From Takakia lepidozioides (lineage: Eukaryota > Streptophyta > Takakiopsida > Takakiales > Takakiaceae), in contig CM060734.1 of assembly GCA_030704615.1 (NCBI GenBank), positions 52,594,042 through 52,654,041 on the forward strand: 60,000 nt of DNA. Direction: 5' to 3'. Positions 56,156-60,000 of the stretch are shown here, piece after piece. How positions within the stretch are numbered: position 1 is the first letter of the stretch; the number at the start of each line of letters is the position of its first letter. The position numbers were made by a program, and so were the translations under genes. A model generated the notes under the pieces. That model saw nothing but the letters and a program-made list of their open reading frames with translations, was not told the origin of the DNA and searched no databases.

Positions 56156-57149
56156 ATCATCCACTAGGTCCTGTAAGATGGAGGGCAAGCTCTGTGGTGC
56201 ACTACTGACTTGGGATAAGACAAATTTGGCATGTGAAAGGATAATCTTCTGAAGCCAAGTTTTGCTCCATTCCAGTGCAGTAGTTGTGACCATCCAATAG
56301 CTGAAAGCGTTCAGATTGATAAGAGAGCCTAGAATCCAACCAATCTTAGCTCTCTTGAACCAACTCTTGACACAAGTCATAACTTCAAACAAACACCTAA
56401 ATTCTATGGCTCCAGTCTGCGATGTCCCAAAGGAATCTCTCATAGGTTAGTTGATGAGGGCTAGACACCTGGTACATACATGAAATCGATCCCATATGGA
56501 GATCAAAACTGTGAAATGCGGTGATAAAATCAGTATGCTACTGTACTGTCATCAGATTGGGTGGTACTTACCTTGAAGCTCATCCGCACCTAAATACCCA
56601 CTCCATCAGTAGCTTTCAACCTTTTTCTTTGTGAACCTGGGTGCATTTACTCGTCAATGAAACAAGATACACATCTAACCTGCTTTGGCATTGAGTCTCA
56701 CCTGTTTCACTCCGTTGAAGCAACCAAACATGTGTCTTCCTCACCCCAACACAATCTTCTAACCGGAAGTTGAGTGGAATTATTAGATACAACTGCCAAG
56801 GGCAAGCATGTAGGGACTGAAGGTAGCACTCCCTTCCCCAGCAGTCAAGTGCTCAGCCACATTTCTTTAGTCACATTCTCTCAGTCAGGTTTCTTTTTTT
56901 CCTGAATACTGACATGCATGGGCATTCTTTCTATTCCAGAATAATCCAAATCTAGGAATAATCTGAATTTTAGAGCTTAACAACCATCAACAAGGTTTGT
57001 CATTCCGAATCACTGAATTCTTTTCTGTAGTGAGGTCCTCCAAGATTGTCAGTGACATTATTTACCTGTCCCTTCAGATTGATTGGCAACGGATTCATTG
57101 GTCACGTTTGACAGGTTTCGGAGCCACCTTAGAATTAGCCCACTTGGAG
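56156..57149. other. Stretch with no recognised gene
   Basis: A 127-codon minus-strand frame (56060-56443) overlaps the SINE and has no recognisable domain. Possibly it holds the MCM9-like gene's 3' UTR and terminator at the right edge. Confidence 0.35.
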
Positions 57150-59865
57150 TTAAATGAGCACCCGGTTGCAGATGTGAATCTGAACCCTCGGAGTTCTTTC
57201 TTTCGGAAATGCCAGGCACGACAGATGCTTCCCCTGCTGGGAAGTGGCCACCCCTCCATTTCTCAAACTGTCTGAACCTTGGCCCTTGTTTGACAAATGA
57301 CAGGGACGTAAATGGGACGCACTGCTGACCGGCAGATTAAGCTTTGTAAGTATTGCTTGCTCTTGTTGTGTATCTGCGATTGTGGTGAAGGGAAACTTTT
57401 CATTTCAGTGTAATTACTGCAGAAGGACCACCAAGTATGGAATATCAGATATTGTTCAAAAACAATCATTTGGTTTGGATACATTCCTCGTCTGGGTTCT
57501 CCGCAAAGCTGGAATGAAGGGCGTTGCCCATCCCATCTAGAATAGCTGATGTTGTCATGGAGGATTCCATGCAGAGAACTGCCGCAATAGCATCGGCCTG
57601 TCTCACTTCCCTTTGGAACATGAGCCTTGCATGTGCTGAACCCAAAACATGCCCACATGCCCGCAGAGATTGGGTGCTGGATGAAGAGGGTATACTTGAG
57701 CAGCACATAACAGTTTACAGATCTATACGACAAGCACAAGGAATGGAAATGAGTTTCTTTACAGAAACAGTCACATAAAATCCTGGTTAAACACAAGCAT
57801 GTCTGGCAGTGTTGGAAGACTCAAGGGTCACTTTACTAGAGAAAGGGAGGGACACTTTTAAAATCAAGATATCACTTGTACCTTGTGCAAGCCTGATCAA
57901 ACTTTCAAGCATACGTATTGTGGTCCTAGCTGCAGTCATTTAGCAGAAGACCCACATCAGTTCCTAAGTTTAGTGTCTGACTATGAAGAAGCACCTGGTG
58001 TATGTGACCACTCATGCAGGGAAGGTGAAAAATACTTTGATCCGTACTTAGCATGTCCACTGAACAGACTAAAAGAAACAAGGAAACTTACAACTTCCAC
58101 ATGAAACTCACAGAGCTTGGGGGCCTATCAAAATACTAGACAACCAAACAGGCCTAAAAGAATGCTCAATGCTAAGAATTTCGGGAGACAGTCATGAGAG
58201 CTAGCTGACAAGCTCACTCAACAACAACATTGGCTGCAAGGACACAGATTTAGCAGATGAACACTTGCATCTGCTGGCTTTCAATGAGGATTTACAAATA
58301 AGGATACAGGGTATACAAACCCTGAATCCATTGAATCAGTTCCAAATGACCTTGCACTGAGGCAGAAGGGATGTGGAAGGAGATCAGGTACCAGCATTAA
58401 GGGAAGGTGATCGCCTCTGCAACTGGTAGTAGCTACTGAGTACTTTCTCAGCCTCACTCGTCAGAACTGGTTTGAACTCCTGGCGCACATATCGGATATA
58501 ACTGCCAGTCACAGCAAACCAAAATGCTGGTTTGGTTATAGACAGCTGGTTGAAAGAATGGCCATGATCTTCCACTGATTTTCAAATTTCAAATAATCTC
58601 TTCACCTGCTCGCACGGCCTGGAAAAGTAATTTTGAACCAAGAAGATTTGCTTCTAACACGGCTAGCAAATTAGTGCCGATCACAAGAAAGGAACCCACA
58701 CACAGACCTGGCCATGACAAATGTTACCTCTGCAGCATTGCCATAGTCCATATCCCAGTCAAGTCACCACCTCCACCTGAACTCTGCGGCTTTTTCTCCT
58801 GCAGGCAACCTCATCCATTACAAAGCAAATGAGTCTTACTGATGCACTCCAACTGCCATTTCTCTCACCCAACCTCACCATTTCCTCCCAGGTATTCCCC
58901 TCCCGGGAGGACATGCTGCCAGGAATTGGTTAGCGTATATGTCCCTAAGGAGTTTCAGATCTAGTAGACTTTCAGACTTTTTGCACATGCATGATTATCT
59001 ATAAGAGGTAAGGAGTAGGATGATGAACTACGAAGCAGTCTGCAGGTAGAAACTGAAACCCAGTATCAGGATGGCTAGAAGAAAGAACTTGCCTCTGACA
59101 AGATGTGTGATGAGACAATATCGTCCCACTCAGGATTTTTTGTGTCCAAAAGGACCAGGACAATGTCGAACCGGCTCAACAGTGGTCCCGACAACGTTGT
59201 GTTCATGGTCAGAGCTGTTATATTGTGTTAAGGGGACAAAAATTATTCCCTGGGTGCAATTTGTTGTAACATCATTGCACCCAGTTCGACCTGGAAAGAT
59301 ACTGATGAAATATCAAGATAAAATTTACATACTAACAACCACAGAGAGACTGCTGTATTAAAACCCTCCACTGTACTTTGGGCCTTTCGATGCCAGTACA
59401 TAACAAAGCTCATACTATCTGACTTGGCGACTGCTTGGATACGTTGAGCAGGGTTATAATGCCCCTTAGGATTGGTGACTCCAAACACAGTTGTCCTCGT
59501 GTTGAGTGTCATCAGTAGGCCAGCCTGCAATACATCACAACAGTAAAAAATATTTAGTGTCACAACTGGAGCAGTTCACCAAGGTATCCCTTCAATGACC
59601 ATGCTATCCTATCTAGTCATTCAATGACTCTGGACACATCTGCCTGTGTCACTCCCCTGCACTTCTCCCCCTTTTCCCCATTCTTTAATATACACTCGTC
59701 TGACAAGCTCTTTGGGCTTCCTCTGGAGGTTATTATCTCTTCCTTTCTTAGTCCCTCTCATGTGCCAAAGCAAGAGCGACATAGCAGATTTAAAGTACCT
59801 TTGCAACACTGATGCTTTGTTGTTCCATAGCTTCATGTATTGTAGTTCAGTCTGACTCCCGAATG
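57150..59865 (-). pseudogene. MCM9: MCM9-like helicase gene, 3' half (eight exons; 5' part outside window; one in-frame TGA)
   Basis: Exons on the minus strand: 59865-59799, 59524-59443, 59214-59093, 58798-58728, 58501-58392, 57929-57882, 57635-57483, 57373-57150. Phases fit throughout. Motifs: TIHEAMEQQSISVAK; AGLLMTLNTRTTVFGVTNPK; TLSGPLLSRFDIVLVLLDTK (arginine finger SRF); LWSME-like GIWTMAMLQ; AEKVLSSYYQLQRRSPSLNA; ARTTIRMLESLIRLAQ; AHARLMF; CMESSMTTSAI; GNALHSSFAENPDEE. The pattern LLDTKN..W and NALH.SF.ENP distinguishes MCM9 from MCM2-8. MCM9 works with MCM8 in recombination repair of double-strand breaks in the nucleus. The donor after 59093 is AG|GCAAGT, a GC-AG intron. In the first exon the conserved Arg of D-R-x-T-I-H-E is TGA (59849-59847). 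All else is intact, so this may be a recent loss, a polymorphism or a sequence error. The last exon assignment (57373-57150, TQQEQAILTKLNL) rests on frame and phase. Confidence 0.85.
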
Positions 59866-60000
59866 CTACATAGAGATGTCTGTGTTAGTCTCCAGTTGGT
59901 CACTTACAACACAACCAGTGACCTCACGACATAGTTTGACAGACCAAGAGATGGGGGAAGCAACCTTCTCTCCACTGCAGCCACTTACTACACATAATTA

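Noticed and set aside
57263-57796. 177-codon minus-strand frame
   Set aside because: It runs in the wrong phase across two MCM9-like exons and their introns.
58180-58260. Candidate MCM9 exon with a good acceptor near 58237
   Set aside because: It contains an in-frame stop in the required phase; the exon 57929-57882 fits the family sequence and both phases exactly.
59621-59836. 71-codon minus-strand frame starting MKLWNNK
   Set aside because: It is the out-of-phase reading of the MCM9-like exon 59865-59799.

Overview
This is nuclear DNA from a land plant, most likely a seed-free lineage, though the species cannot be fixed from the window. The evidence is spliced genes with GT-AG introns, the tail of a plant DYW-type pentatricopeptide-repeat (PPR) gene, a plant-type ankyrin/integrin-linked-kinase-like gene, a cluster of plant S1/SPH small secreted protein genes, and many Ty1/Copia retrotransposons. 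Most open frames are retrotransposon debris.

Layout. 1-1012: one arm of a ~1 kb inverted repeat whose partner lies at 47.9-54.2 kb. 1024-11584: Copia element A, with Copia element B (2460-7707) nested in its gag; both have target-site duplications. 11.6-12.6 kb: unassigned sequence and a tRNA-derived SINE-like insert. 12.6-18.3 kb: a dead PPR-DYW gene split by Copia element C (12894-17962, minus strand). 19189-25329: a complete 11-exon integrin-linked-kinase-like gene on the minus strand. All splice sites and phases work out (1263 nt, 420 aa), and LINE 3' ends lie in its introns and just upstream. 25.6-28.5 kb: mostly unassigned. 28.5-35.4 kb: Copia element D (minus) between two direct copies of a ~0.72 kb repeat. 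37.6-56.1 kb: four SPH genes, all on the minus strand, two of them in a segmental duplication. One duplicate was hit by Copia element E (RT region deleted, with a LINE in its LTR). Element F sits in the right arm of the inverted repeat. 57.1-60 kb: the last eight recognisable exons of an MCM9-like helicase gene (minus strand, 5' part beyond the window), with an in-frame TGA at a normally conserved arginine and one likely GC-AG intron.

The most distinctive theme is retrotransposon priming. Five of the six Copia elements (A, B, D, E, F) carry the same 14-nt primer-binding site, GGTTATGGGCCCAC. It is complementary to the anticodon arm of initiator tRNA-Met, not to a tRNA 3' end. This is the half-tRNA priming known from Drosophila copia. 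Element C has the usual plant site TGGTATCAGAGC. The half-tRNA elements also share unusual protease active-site motifs. A and E, which belong to one family, share an in-frame UGA before the Gag zinc knuckle. A and D carry short tandem duplications exactly across the LTR/PBS and LTR/PPT junctions.

Host genes that look functional by sequence are the kinase and the four SPH genes. The MCM9-like gene is intact except for the one stop codon. The PPR gene is dead.
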